A stretch of 64,000 nucleotides of DNA from Shinella zoogloeoides (GTDB lineage: Bacteria > Pseudomonadota > Alphaproteobacteria > Rhizobiales > Rhizobiaceae). A program made the position numbers and the translations under genes. A model generated the notes under the pieces. That model did no database searches. It was given only the letters and a program-made list of their open reading frames with translations, and had not been told where the DNA came from. This document shows, piece after piece, positions 1 through 7,441 of this stretch; position 1 is the stretch's first letter, and the number at the start of each line of letters is the position of its first letter. The stretch is from positions 1-64,000 of the forward strand of contig NZ_QNUJ01000013.1 of assembly GCF_003574625.1 (NCBI RefSeq), read 5' to 3'.

Positions 1-119
1 TTGAACTCGCCGAAGTACTTCGTGATCGCTGCAGTCGTCGACGTCTTGCCATGGTCAACGTGGCCGATCGTGCCGATGTTTACGTGAGGCTTGTTGCGCT
101 CAAACTTACCTTTTGCCAT
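1..119 (-). CDS. tuf: Elongation factor Tu, N-terminal part (cut by window edge)
   Basis: Only the first 39 codons lie in the window. They read [16 protein letters not shown] followed by the GHVDHGKT P-loop of EF-Tu, which delivers aminoacyl-tRNA to the ribosome. A purine-rich AGGAAAAAG lies just before the ATG. The residue after GKTS is Thr where I expect Leu (GKTSLTAA in the relatives I remember); a variant or a base error could explain it. No fusA precedes it, so this is probably the stand-alone tuf copy that rhizobia carry near tRNA-Trp and secE. That is inference, since the downstream side is outside the window. Confidence 0.95.
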   Translation of the reverse strand, partial: MAKGKFERNKPHVNIGTIGHVDHGKTSTTAAITKYFGEF

Positions 120-423
120 GTCTTTTTCCTACTGAACGAAAGTTGGGCTAACCGGCCCGTCCGGTTTGGCAGGCGTTTAAGGCTTTCGCAACGAATGCGC
201 AAGCCTTAAATGCACAGCGAAAACTGCGGGAAAGGAGCTTGGGAAAACCGGATTTGCCTTAGATCGGCATGCCGAATCGCTTTTTCAAGGCAAAGCGTTA
301 TGCCGAAACGCCGGCGCGCGGCGTCTCGGACATGAGGCAGGACATAATGGACGACGCACCCCGCCTCCCTTCGGCCGGCAAGGTACCCGTAACCCTGCCT
401 TCAAGTCGGCCTTATCGCCGCCG
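120..423. promoter_or_regulatory. Non-coding region upstream of tuf with two hairpins
   Basis: No gene is visible in these 304 bases. Two inverted repeats are clear. TTTAAGGCTT at 176-185 pairs perfectly with AAGCCTTAAA at 201-210, and CGC/GCG extends the stem. The segment 265-304 folds through CGGCAT...ATGCCG with an inner AAGCG/CGCTT pairing. They lie between the lipoprotein gene and tuf, both on the minus strand, so they may end the first transcript or form the tuf leader. No T-run proves a terminator. Confidence 0.45.
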
Positions 424-789
424 CTAGATCTCGATCCCGGCTTTCCGGCAGAAATTCATCGTCAGCGCGGCTTTTCCTTCATCGCTGCCGACCCCGGTCA
501 CGGCGAAGGACGACTTCGGCGAGACGGTCAGGACGCCCATGAAGGGGAAGGCGCCGACATAGCCGCACACATTGATCACGCCATCGGGGCGGCGCGTCGC
601 CTTCATCCGGTCGAGTTTGGCCGATGCCAGATCCTTGAGAGAACTTCGCACACCCGTCTCGACGACCTTCACGTCCGCCTGCGTCAGCGTGTAGGCGCTC
701 GCCGAGGGCGCCGTTTCCTTTTGGGCGGTCTGGCCGCAGCCCGCAAGGGCTGCCGCCACGGCGACAACAACATAGGATTTCACATTCAT
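424..789 (-). CDS. Small predicted lipoprotein
   Basis: The product is 121 aa and starts MNVKSYVVVAVAAALAGCGQ, a lipoprotein signal peptide with lipobox LAGC, so the mature protein should begin at the cysteine and be anchored in a membrane facing the periplasm. I chose the ATG at 789 because the signal peptide starts there; an upstream in-frame start would add ten charged residues ahead of it. The mature part has no domain I recognise. It contains two cysteines (VCGY and FCRK) that could form a disulfide. It lies alone between the tRNA genes and tuf on the same strand. Function unknown. Confidence 0.75.
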   Translation of the reverse strand: MNVKSYVVVAVAAALAGCGQTAQKETAPSASAYTLTQADVKVVETGVRSSLKDLASAKLDRMKATRRPDGVINVCGYVGAFPFMGVLTVSPKSSFAVTGVGSDEGKAALTMNFCRKAGIEI

Positions 790-945
790 GATGCTTCCCC
801 CATCGCTCGCAAGGATCATGAGCCCAATCGGGGAAAGAGTCGAGTCGATCCTGCACGCCTGAATTTGCGGCCGGAAGGAGGAAGAAGGGAATGGGCAACA
901 GGAGGTGCCCGAAAGACGCCCTCAACCTGCAAATGCCTGAAAATC

Positions 946-1019
946 TGGAGCGGGTAGCGGGAATCGAACCCGCGTATTCAGCTTGGAAGGCTGCTGCTCT
1001 ACCATTGAGCTATACCCGC
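946..1019 (-). tRNA. tRNA-Gly (anticodon TCC)
   Basis: The reverse strand begins GCGGGTATAGCTCAATGG and shows the anticodon arm CAGCCTTCCAAGCTG with anticodon TCC, T-arm GGGTTCGAATCCC, acceptor pairing GCGGGTA/TACCCGC, discriminator T and an encoded CCA at 946-948. It reads GGA codons. It sits 26 bp from tRNA-Tyr on the same strand, probably in one transcript, and upstream of tuf as in other rhizobia. Confidence 0.97.
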
Positions 1020-1045
1020 GGGGGTCTTGATCCGAAGCAACGGAA

Positions 1046-1130
1046 TGGTGGAGGGAGTTGGATTTGAACCAACGTAGGCTGAGCCAACGGATTTACAGTC
1101 CGTCCCCTTTAACCACTCGGGCATCCCTCC
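1046..1130 (-). tRNA. tRNA-Tyr (anticodon GTA)
   Basis: The reverse strand begins GGAGGGATGCCCGAGTGG and carries a long class II variable arm. The anticodon loop CTGTAAA has anticodon GTA, and the T-arm is GGTTCAAATCC. Acceptor GGAGGGA pairs with TCCCTCC; the discriminator is A and CCA is encoded at 1046-1048. The 85-nt length with a variable arm fits bacterial tRNA-Tyr. Confidence 0.97.
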
Positions 1131-1377
1131 ATATTCCGTCGGGATCAAGCGACCAGTATCGACCGTTCGGCAGTGCCTTGCGGCGGCGCCTTCGATCTGG
1201 CGCGGTATATGACGGGCACAATTCATCCTGTCAACACGACGTCACGGAAAAAATTGCGAAAAATGTCGTCGTCCCCATGCGGGGCGTCCAGGCGCCCGCA
1301 ATTGCTTCCTGCCCGATTTTTCGCGCGCCTTGCAAAACCGCTGCACACTTTTGCGCGACATGCATTATAGAAGCGGC

Positions 1378-2253
1378 ATGAGCAAAGACGATACCGGCGG
1401 CAAGTCCGCAAAAGACACCCATTATGCCAAGCTCCGCCGGGCGCATCGCGACCAGCGGCGCGAGCGCGGCGAGATCCCGACGCCGAAGGACGACCGCCGC
1501 CGCCGGCAGGCGGAAGGCTGGAAGCCGCCGGCCGTCGCACCGGATCAGGTCCTCCTCTATGGCCTGCACACGGTGCGCGCGGCGCTCGACAATCCCGAGC
1601 GCCGGATCATCAAGCTTTCCGTCAGCCAGAACGCCGCCCAGCGGCTGGAGCTGCCGGACCTCTCCACCCTGCCCTATCCCGTCGAGACGGTGCTTCCGTC
1701 CGATCTCGACAAGGTGCTCGGGCCGGAAGCCATCCACCAGGGCGTGATGCTGGAAACGCGGCCGCTTCCCGTGCGCCGCCTCGAGGCGCTGAAGGATTCG
1801 CCGCTTCTCCTCGTGCTCGACCAGGTCACCGATCCGCACAATGTCGGCGCCATCATGCGCTCGGCCGTCGCCTTCAATGCCGGCGCCGTCATCACCACGC
1901 AGCGCCACTCCCCGACGGAATCCGGCGTGCTGGCGAAAACCGCCTCCGGCGCGCTGGAGCTCATTCCCTATATCCAGATCACCAATCTCTCGGATGCGCT
2001 GGAAGAGCTGCACAAGCTCGGCTTCCTGACCGTCGGCCTCGATTCGGAAGGCCCCGCCCCGCTGGAGGGCACGCTTTCCGGTCAGCGCATCGCGCTCGTC
2101 ATGGGCTCGGAGGGCAAGGGCCTGCGGCAGAAGACGCGCGCGACCTGCAAGGCCCTCGCCCGCCTCGACATGCCCGGCGCCATCAAGTCGCTCAACGTGT
2201 CGAATGCGGCCGCCATCGCGCTCTACGCTTCGCATCGCCACCTGTTCGGCTGA
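1378..2253 (+). CDS. rlmB: 23S rRNA 2'-O-methyltransferase RlmB-like (SpoU/TrmH family)
   Basis: The 291-aa protein has an N-terminal substrate-binding region (LLYGLHTVRAALDNP) and a C-terminal SPOUT methyltransferase domain with its three motifs: LVLDQVTDPHNVGAIMRSA, ALVMGSEGKGLR and SLNVSNAAAIALY. This family methylates ribose 2'-OH groups, in E. coli G2251 of 23S rRNA. I use the ATG at 1378, which starts the charged MSKDDTGG tail; an in-frame ATG 48 bases upstream lies in a sequence without coding character. A strong bidirectional terminator follows. The exact modified nucleotide cannot be read from sequence. Confidence 0.9.
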   Translation: MSKDDTGGKSAKDTHYAKLRRAHRDQRRERGEIPTPKDDRRRRQAEGWKPPAVAPDQVLLYGLHTVRAALDNPERRIIKLSVSQNAAQRLELPDLSTLPYPVETVLPSDLDKVLGPEAIHQGVMLETRPLPVRRLEALKDSPLLLVLDQVTDPHNVGAIMRSAVAFNAGAVITTQRHSPTESGVLAKTASGALELIPYIQITNLSDALEELHKLGFLTVGLDSEGPAPLEGTLSGQRIALVMGSEGKGLRQKTRATCKALARLDMPGAIKSLNVSNAAAIALYASHRHLFG

Positions 2254-2273
2254 ACCGGTATTCCTGAATGCAC

Positions 2274-2305
2274 AAAGGCCCGCCGGTGAAAGCCGGCGGG
2301 CCTTT
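2274..2305. terminator. Bidirectional Rho-independent terminator
   Basis: AAAGGCCCGCCGG (2274-2286) and CCGGCGGGCCTTT (2293-2305) form a perfect 13-bp stem with a 6-nt loop. A-rich and T-rich flanks make it work both for rlmB from the left and azoR from the right. Confidence 0.9.
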
Positions 2306-2324
2306 GCGTTGAAACCGGTATCTC

Positions 2325-2948
2325 TTAGCTTGCGAGCCTCAGGTTACCGCGGCCGGAAATGACGCGCTCGGCTTCCGAAATGGCTTCGACCTTCGAATCG
2401 GCACTGAGGTTCAAGCCCTCGGCGCGAACGATTTCGATATCCGTGATACCGAAGAAGCCGAGCACGGTCTTCAGGTAGCTTTCCTGATGGTCCATGACCG
2501 CAGCCGGACCGGCGCTGTAGTGACCGCCGCGGGTGGAAACGATGATGACCTTCTTGCCCTTGGCAAGGCCTTCCGGGCCTTCCGCCGTGTAGCGGAACGT
2601 CTTGCCGGCAACGGCGACGCGGTCGATCCAGGCCTTGAGCTGGCTCGGCAGGGAGAAATTATACATCGGCACGCCGAGGACGATGGTATCGGCGGCGAGG
2701 AACTCGTCCAGCACGACCTTGCTCTCCTCGACCTCCGCGGCGACCTGCGCGTCGACCTCTTCCGGTTTGGCGTTGGCGGCCATCAGGTGGGCGCCGGAAA
2801 GATGCGGCAGCGGATTGGCGACGAGGTCGCGATAGGTGACGGTCGCGCCGGGCTGGTCGGCCTCGATCTGAGCGGCGACGGCAGCGGTCAGGCGGCGGGA
2901 TACGGAATGGTCTCCGAGAATGCCGGAGTCGATATGGAGGACGTTCAT
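2325..2948 (-). CDS. azoR: FMN-dependent NADH:quinone/azo reductase AzoR
   Basis: The 207-aa flavodoxin-like protein opens MNVLHIDSGILGDHSVSR, the phosphate-binding N-terminus of AzoR. It also carries VLGVPMYNFSLPSQLKAWID and STRGGHYS, which contact FMN. AzoR proteins use NADH to reduce quinones and azo dyes by two electrons, in the cytoplasm as homodimers, and protect against thiol stress and quinones. It is divergent from a LysR-type regulator with 130 bp between the two starts, a usual arrangement for control by that regulator. Confidence 0.92.
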   Translation of the reverse strand: MNVLHIDSGILGDHSVSRRLTAAVAAQIEADQPGATVTYRDLVANPLPHLSGAHLMAANAKPEEVDAQVAAEVEESKVVLDEFLAADTIVLGVPMYNFSLPSQLKAWIDRVAVAGKTFRYTAEGPEGLAKGKKVIIVSTRGGHYSAGPAAVMDHQESYLKTVLGFFGITDIEIVRAEGLNLSADSKVEAISEAERVISGRGNLRLAS

Positions 2949-3078
2949 GAGTCAGCACCTTTGCTTGAAATTCGATGCAACCCATATGCCCCGAAAACAA
3001 TCACGCGATTAGACAGCAAAAATCCAATTGACTGTTTCAAATGAGAAACAATAATCGGGCAATGACCGGAGAAACGCC
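2949..3078. promoter_or_regulatory. Divergent azoR/LysR control region with dyad
   Basis: TGTTTC at 3033-3038 and GAAACA at 3045-3050 form a dyad with a 6-bp gap. For the rightward gene TTGACT (3028-3033) and AATAAT (3050-3055) give a 16-bp spaced sigma-70-like promoter that overlaps this dyad, so a regulator bound there could repress its own gene. The leftward promoter was not resolved. Confidence 0.5.
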
Positions 3079-4026
3079 ATGCAGGACCTGAATGATCTCG
3101 CGCTTTACGCCGCCGTGGTGCGGCACAAGGGCTTCACGGCGGCGGCCAATGCCCTGTCGGTGCCGAAATCGAAGATCAGCAAGCGCATCGCCGCGCTGGA
3201 GGAGCAGCTCGGCGTGCGGCTCATCGAGCGTTCCACGCGAAAACTCTCCATCACCGATATAGGCCAGTCCTTCTACGAGCGCTGCGAGGCGGTGCTGTCC
3301 GGCGTCGAGGCGGCCGAGGCCGTGGTCGCCGTCGCGAAGGCCGAGCCTGCGGGCACGGTGCGCCTGTCGATGCCGCCCGGCTTTGCGCCCGTCGTCGCCG
3401 ATATCCTGCCGGGCTTCATGAAGCGCTATCCGCTGGTGCGCCTTTCGATCCTGACGACGGGGCGGCCGGTCGATCTCATCGAGGAGCGGATCGACGTGGC
3501 GCTGCGCGTGCGCGACAGCTACGACACCGACCAGTCGCTGATCGTGCGGCGCTTCGGCGGCACGCGCCGTTATCTCGCGGCAAGCCCGCGCTTCCTGGAG
3601 CGCCATGGCCCCATCGACCTCGACACGATCGGCCGCGTGCCGACCCTTTCCATGCAGGAGAACAATCCGCGCGCCATCTGGACGCTGTTCCACACAAACG
3701 GCGAGGTGCACGACGTCTCCCACTCGCCGGTGCTGACCTGCTCGGATTTCAGCGTGCTGGAACGGGCGACGATCGAGGGGATCGGCCTCGGGCTGTTGCC
3801 GGACATGATCGTCGAGCGCGGTTTTCGCACGGGCCTGCTGACGCCGGTGCTGCCGGACTGGACGAGCGCGGAATCGGCCGTCCACGCCGTCTTCACCTCG
3901 CGCCACGGCATGCTGCCCGCCGTGCGCGCCCTCATCGACCACCTCGCCGAAAACCTGCCGCGCTCCATGCAGCGCTGCCAGGAAATCGTGCCCCAGGCCG
4001 CCTCCGGCGGCGACTGGTCGATCTGA
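3079..4026 (+). CDS. LysR-family transcriptional regulator, divergent from azoR
   Basis: The 315-aa protein has a winged-helix DNA-binding domain in residues 1-60 (FTAAANALSVPKSKISKRIA, then LEEQLGVRLIERSTRKLSIT) and a periplasmic-binding-fold effector domain after residue 90. The DNA-binding part resembles regulators such as DsdC/AaeR-type LysR proteins. Its position opposite azoR suggests it senses quinones, azo compounds or oxidative stress and controls the reductase; this is inference from context. The effector is not identifiable from sequence. Confidence 0.88.
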   Translation: MQDLNDLALYAAVVRHKGFTAAANALSVPKSKISKRIAALEEQLGVRLIERSTRKLSITDIGQSFYERCEAVLSGVEAAEAVVAVAKAEPAGTVRLSMPPGFAPVVADILPGFMKRYPLVRLSILTTGRPVDLIEERIDVALRVRDSYDTDQSLIVRRFGGTRRYLAASPRFLERHGPIDLDTIGRVPTLSMQENNPRAIWTLFHTNGEVHDVSHSPVLTCSDFSVLERATIEGIGLGLLPDMIVERGFRTGLLTPVLPDWTSAESAVHAVFTSRHGMLPAVRALIDHLAENLPRSMQRCQEIVPQAASGGDWSI

Positions 4027-4080
4027 AACGGCCCTTTGCCCTTTACAGCGGCGGAGAATATGCTAACTCCCTCGCAGAGT

Positions 4081-4156
<76 letters not shown>

Positions 4157-4233
4157 CTTGTTTCTCCAAATCAATATTTTAGAGGTAATTCCGCAGTTCG
4201 CGATGCGGCATTCAAATATATGTCCGCGATTCC

Positions 4234-4686
4234 CTACTCCGCACGCCCGATAACGAAGGGCCGTGAACAGGTACCGGTCCGGGGAACAACATCGAGCTTG
4301 TCTCCGATCTTGTAACCATAACTCGGTGCGCCAATACCAACGACGACCCGACATACCACGCTCGTTCCCTTGGGTGTCCGTCGCGTGAATGAAAGTTCCG
4401 CGACGCTCACGGTGGAACCGCGAGACCTCGCTTCTTCCCAAACGTCCTCTATCGTCGCAACGACATGCTCCGCGTGCTTCACACGCCAAAAATATGCCCC
4501 TGCAAAGCCGGCAAAAAGGACAGCCGAACCAACCGTTGAGACAATCAAGACTGGAAGGGTATCCCGGTCTATTCCAACAAGGATCGGCACTGCGTGAACA
4601 ACTCCGCTGACAACCCTCCCGAGCGTAGCCAAAGCCGAGCGGATTTCAACCTTTGCGGAGCTCACACCCTCTAGCACTATCAGCAC
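4234..4686 (-). CDS. Hypothetical single-pass membrane protein
   Basis: The 150-aa frame starts with GTG and has one clear membrane helix near residues 44-68 (PVLIVSTVGSAVLFAGFAGAYFW). A soluble C-terminal half follows, with a pattern (SFTRRTPKGTSVVCRVVVGIG, GYKIGDKLDVVPR) reminiscent of small DUF3592-type beta-rich domains. That resemblance is weak. Base composition is lower in GC than its neighbours, and it lies directly after tRNA-Thr, so transfer is possible. The exact start is uncertain because several GTG codons occur early. No function can be assigned. Confidence 0.45.
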   Translation of the reverse strand: MLIVLEGVSSAKVEIRSALATLGRVVSGVVHAVPILVGIDRDTLPVLIVSTVGSAVLFAGFAGAYFWRVKHAEHVVATIEDVWEEARSRGSTVSVAELSFTRRTPKGTSVVCRVVVGIGAPSYGYKIGDKLDVVPRTGTCSRPFVIGRAE

Positions 4687-4950
4687 AGTTTCCGGCTCGC
4701 TGCTGGCCAGAAGGGATCAGCAGGCATTCCGGGCTGGAAACGGTAGCGACCTCCGGGCTGCATCAATTTCCGCTCGATGCCTCCACGGTCGATTGTTTTC
4801 CTTCCGTTAAGCATTTTCCATCCCATTCATGAGCAAAATCTAAAATTAAATGGACTTCGCGCGCGGGAGGCCCCACCATGCGCCACGGGTCGGCCACATA
4901 GTCCGGACAGACCGTTTCGTCAGCGCATTCCTCCCGTTCCCGGGGTGCCC

Positions 4951-5076
4951 ATGAGATACGTCATCGCCATCTTCGTCTTCGCCTGCGTCCTCGTCTGGGA
5001 CTTCACGCAAAATCGTGGCGCCTATACACAGCAGGTCGTGCAGGACGCCGCCCATTTCGTTCGCACCACGCTTTGA
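4951..5076 (+). CDS. Small single-helix membrane protein (41 aa)
   Basis: The short frame MRYVIAIFVFACVLVWDFTQ then NRGAYTQQVVQDAAHFVRTTL has a typical N-terminal membrane helix followed by a short amphipathic tail. The Lys/Arg at the N-terminus predicts that the tail faces the periplasm. There is no good Shine-Dalgarno, only GGGGTGCCC just before the ATG. It is too short for family assignment. Similar tiny helix-plus-tail proteins are common in rhizobia, so I regard it as probably real. Confidence 0.45.
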   Translation: MRYVIAIFVFACVLVWDFTQNRGAYTQQVVQDAAHFVRTTL

Positions 5077-5116
5077 GGCTCCCCTTCTCTTCCGATCGCC
5101 CTGCCGTCCTCGTCTC

Positions 5117-5151
5117 TTGACCTTTGTCGAAAGATAGAACATAACAAGAAC
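5117..5151 (+). promoter_or_regulatory. SOS promoter with alphaproteobacterial LexA box
   Basis: GAAC (5137-5140), a 7-base spacer and GAAC (5148-5151) form the direct-repeat LexA operator known from Rhizobium, Sinorhizobium and Rhodobacter (GTTC-N7-GTTC on the other strand). A TTGACC -35 element at 5117-5122 with a CATAAC -10 at 5140-5145 (17-bp spacing) is overlapped by the box, so LexA binding would block the polymerase. The operon start codon is at 5169. Confidence 0.75.
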
Positions 5152-5168
5152 ATTCGGAGGATACGACG

Positions 5169-5336
5169 ATGCGGAACGATACGCTCGAACGTGGAAATGC
5201 CATCCTGGAAGCCTGCCGGTCGCTGCGGGAGCGACAGATGCAGAACCGTCTCGAACTCCAGCGCAAGGCCGCGGCCGTCGCCAAGCCGCTTTATGTGCTG
5301 AAGAGCAAGAAGCAGTTGGAGCTGCGGCTGCAATGA
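5169..5336 (+). CDS. Small LexA-controlled protein A (55 aa)
   Basis: The frame MRNDTLERGNAILEACRSLR ... KKQLELRLQ is preceded by a strong GGAGG eight bases before the ATG. It is basic, almost wholly helical, Arg/Lys/Gln-rich and has no membrane segment, so a nucleic-acid or protein-binding helix pair is possible. It is the first gene after the LexA box and overlaps the next start in ATGA, which indicates translational coupling. I recognise no family. The control signal and tight coupling make it a convincing gene with a likely role after DNA damage; the role itself is unknown. Confidence 0.7.
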   Translation: MRNDTLERGNAILEACRSLRERQMQNRLELQRKAAAVAKPLYVLKSKKQLELRLQ

Positions 5337-5521
5337 CCGTGCGGCAATCACCCGCCGGGCGCGAGGAGGCGGCCGAAATCCTCGCGCTTCACAACGGAAA
5401 CGCGCTGGAAGCGCTGCGCACGATGATCGCCGAGCGCGACGCCGTCGAGGAGCGACTGGCCATTGCGACGATGATCATGACGCGCCGTTGCGACAGCCCG
5501 CGACACGGCCGGGGTGGCTAG
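5333..5521 (+). CDS. Small LexA-controlled protein B (62 aa)
   Basis: The start codon overlaps the stop of the preceding gene (ATGA), so the two are co-translated. The product MTVRQSPAGREEAAEILALH ... ALEALRTMIAERDAVEERLA is a helical protein with a heptad-like middle and a positively charged tail (TRRCDSPRHGRGG). A short coiled coil that pairs with its partner is plausible. No known domain is visible. Expression should rise with DNA damage if the upstream LexA box is functional. Confidence 0.65.
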   Translation: MTVRQSPAGREEAAEILALHNGNALEALRTMIAERDAVEERLAIATMIMTRRCDSPRHGRGG

Positions 5522-5723
5522 GATTTCCGGGACATGCCGCGAACGGGCGATCCCTGCCGCAGATCGCGCGTCCGGCAGGCAGCTCCGCCGGCAGCGGCGC
5601 ATTGCCGTGCGCCCTCACCTGTCCTATAGGCGTCTGTAGCTTGAACTCGGCGCCTTGGGGCGTCTGCCCTGCAATCGCTGCCGCTGGCGGCATGAAGCAG
5701 AGCGATCATACGGAGGAACGGAC

Positions 5724-5915
5724 GTGGCGGCAGACAAGGAACCGGTTTCCAAGGTCACTGTGGAGAAGGACACCAAGGGGCGTTATTTCTTCGCGTTGAC
5801 CTTTCGCGGCGTCACCTATCCGGTGAACGGTCCCTTCGCCAATCCGCTCCAGGCCGCTGCTGCTGGACAGACCATGCTAAAGCGTCTCGAGGCGCAGGCG
5901 GGCGGAAAATCCTGA
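5724..5915 (+). CDS. Conserved-looking small protein (63 aa), GTG start
   Basis: A strong CGGAGGAA lies six bases before a GTG, giving VAADKEPVSKVTVEKDTKGR and then YFFALTFRGVTYPVNGPF. The first half alternates in a beta-strand pattern and the second half (ANPLQAAAAGQTMLKRLEAQ) is one helix, so this may be a compact beta-beta-alpha fold. I chose the GTG because the upstream in-frame codons are Cys/Trp/Arg-rich and non-coding in character. Function unknown. Confidence 0.6.
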   Translation: MAADKEPVSKVTVEKDTKGRYFFALTFRGVTYPVNGPFANPLQAAAAGQTMLKRLEAQAGGKS

Positions 5916-6125
5916 GTGCGGCCTGCCGGCGGCACCCTTCCCTGGTATCCCTGTCATATTTTTCAGATGCGCATACCGTAAAGGCATGCGACAAAGGCCG
6001 GCCCGGGCAATTCCGGCAGGCGTGCGAGGCGCGTCTGCGGGAGGATCGCGCGGGCACAGGGAACTGTGGCTTGGAAAGCGGGCGGCGCCCGGACGAGGCT
6101 TTGCAGCGAGGATGCGGATCAGGGC

Positions 6126-6899
6126 ATGACGCGTAATTTCACCTCCTTCTCCTTCGTGGCCTCGCAGGCCCCCGAAGCACAGGAAGCGCGCGACGAGCTG
6201 ATCGCCATCTACGGCAATACGGACCCGGAAGAGGCCGACGTGATCGTGGCGCTCGGCGGCGACGGCTTCATGCTGCAGACGCTGCACACGACGATGAATT
6301 CCGGCAAGCCCGTCTACGGCATGAACCGCGGCTCGGTCGGGTTCCTGATGAACCGCTTCGACACGAAGGACCTTGCGGGGCGTATCGACGGCGCGGTGGA
6401 GAACGCCTTCCGCCCGCTGGAAATGACGACCGGCGATGCGAGCGGCCAGGAGCGCCGGGCGCTCGCCATCAACGAGGTCTATCTCTTCCGCCAGTCCTAC
6501 CAGGCCGCCAAGCTGCGCGTCAGCATCGACGGGCGCGTGCGGCTGGAGGAGCTGATCTGCGACGGCCTCCTTCTGGCGACGCCGGCGGGCTCGACGGCCT
6601 ACAACCTTTCCGCCCACGGCCCGATCCTGCCGCTGGAAGCGCCGCTCCTCGCCATGACGCCCGTCAGCGCCTTTCGGCCCCGCCGCTGGCGCGGTGCGCT
6701 GCTGCCCAACAAGGTGACGGTGGATATCGAGGTACTGGAGGCGGAAAAGCGCCCGGTCAATGCGGTCGCCGACAATACCGAGGTCAAATCCGTGACGACA
6801 GTGCGCATCGCCGAATCGATCGGCCTTTCCGCGCGCATCCTCTCCGATCCGGATCATTCCTGGTCCGACCGGATTCTCGCCGAACAATTCGATTACTGA
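6126..6899 (+). CDS. nadK: NAD kinase
   Basis: The 257-aa protein phosphorylates NAD to NADP, the only route to NADP in bacteria. It shows the GGDG motif at residues 44-47 (VALGGDGFML), the NEVYLFR segment, and the glycine-rich TPAGSTAYNLSAHGPILPL of the C-terminal beta-sandwich domain. It is close to the usual length for the compact alphaproteobacterial form. The ATG at 6126 is preferred because upstream codons do not match the family. It probably shares a transcript with the secreted protein that follows after 31 bases. Confidence 0.93.
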   Translation: MTRNFTSFSFVASQAPEAQEARDELIAIYGNTDPEEADVIVALGGDGFMLQTLHTTMNSGKPVYGMNRGSVGFLMNRFDTKDLAGRIDGAVENAFRPLEMTTGDASGQERRALAINEVYLFRQSYQAAKLRVSIDGRVRLEELICDGLLLATPAGSTAYNLSAHGPILPLEAPLLAMTPVSAFRPRRWRGALLPNKVTVDIEVLEAEKRPVNAVADNTEVKSVTTVRIAESIGLSARILSDPDHSWSDRILAEQFDY

Positions 6900-6930
6900 C
6901 GGTGCGACAGCATCAGGACAGGAGTTCGCC

Positions 6931-7395
6931 ATGAGACGGCACCGGCTCGCCAGCGCCCTCGCCTTCCTCCTCCTCACCGGCTCCGCCGCCTTCGCCGCGG
7001 ACGAGACGCCCGTTCCGGAAACCGTCACCTTCGTCGTGAGCACCGGCTTCTGGGAGGAGCCCGGCGAGGATGCTGCGGAGAGTGCGATGCGCCGCGGCTA
7101 TTACAAACTCGCCGCCGTGCGCCAGCCGGACGGCACGGCGCAGGTCCATCTCCAGCAGATCGAGGCGACCGATGACGGCCCGAAGATCGCCTCCTCGACG
7201 GTCCTCGAGGAATTCTCGGCGCTGAAGCCTTACGTGACCGACATCCGCCCGGAGAACTCCTCCGGCATCACCGCCGAGCCCGGCCTCTTCGCCACTGTCT
7301 ACCTGAAGACCGATCCCAAGGCCGCCGAGCCCGAAAGCTGGACCGTGCTGATCGACGATCTCGGCGAGATCAAGGTCGAGCGCGCGACGAACTGA
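6931..7395 (+). CDS. Secreted protein of unknown function
   Basis: The 154-aa product opens with a Sec signal peptide (MRRHRLASALAFLLLTGSAA) and probable cleavage after AFA, so it is exported to the periplasm. The mature part is acidic, without cysteines or repeats, and its regular strands (TVTFVVSTGFW, FATVYLKTD, SWTVLIDDLGEIKVE) suggest a beta-rich fold. CAGGAG precedes the ATG. It follows nadK closely and ends at a terminator. I recognise no family; a rhizobial conserved hypothetical is likely. Confidence 0.75.
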   Translation: MRRHRLASALAFLLLTGSAAFAADETPVPETVTFVVSTGFWEEPGEDAAESAMRRGYYKLAAVRQPDGTAQVHLQQIEATDDGPKIASSTVLEEFSALKPYVTDIRPENSSGITAEPGLFATVYLKTDPKAAEPESWTVLIDDLGEIKVERATN

Positions 7396-7420
7396 AAACG
7401 GGCGCCGAAGCGCCCGTTTT
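7395..7420. terminator. Bidirectional terminator between the secreted protein gene and prfB
   Basis: AAAACGGGCG (7395-7404) pairs perfectly with CGCCCGTTTT (7411-7420) around a 6-nt loop. The A/T flanks allow use from either side. Confidence 0.88.
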
Positions 7421-7441
7421 CCATGTCATGTCCGGCAGATA

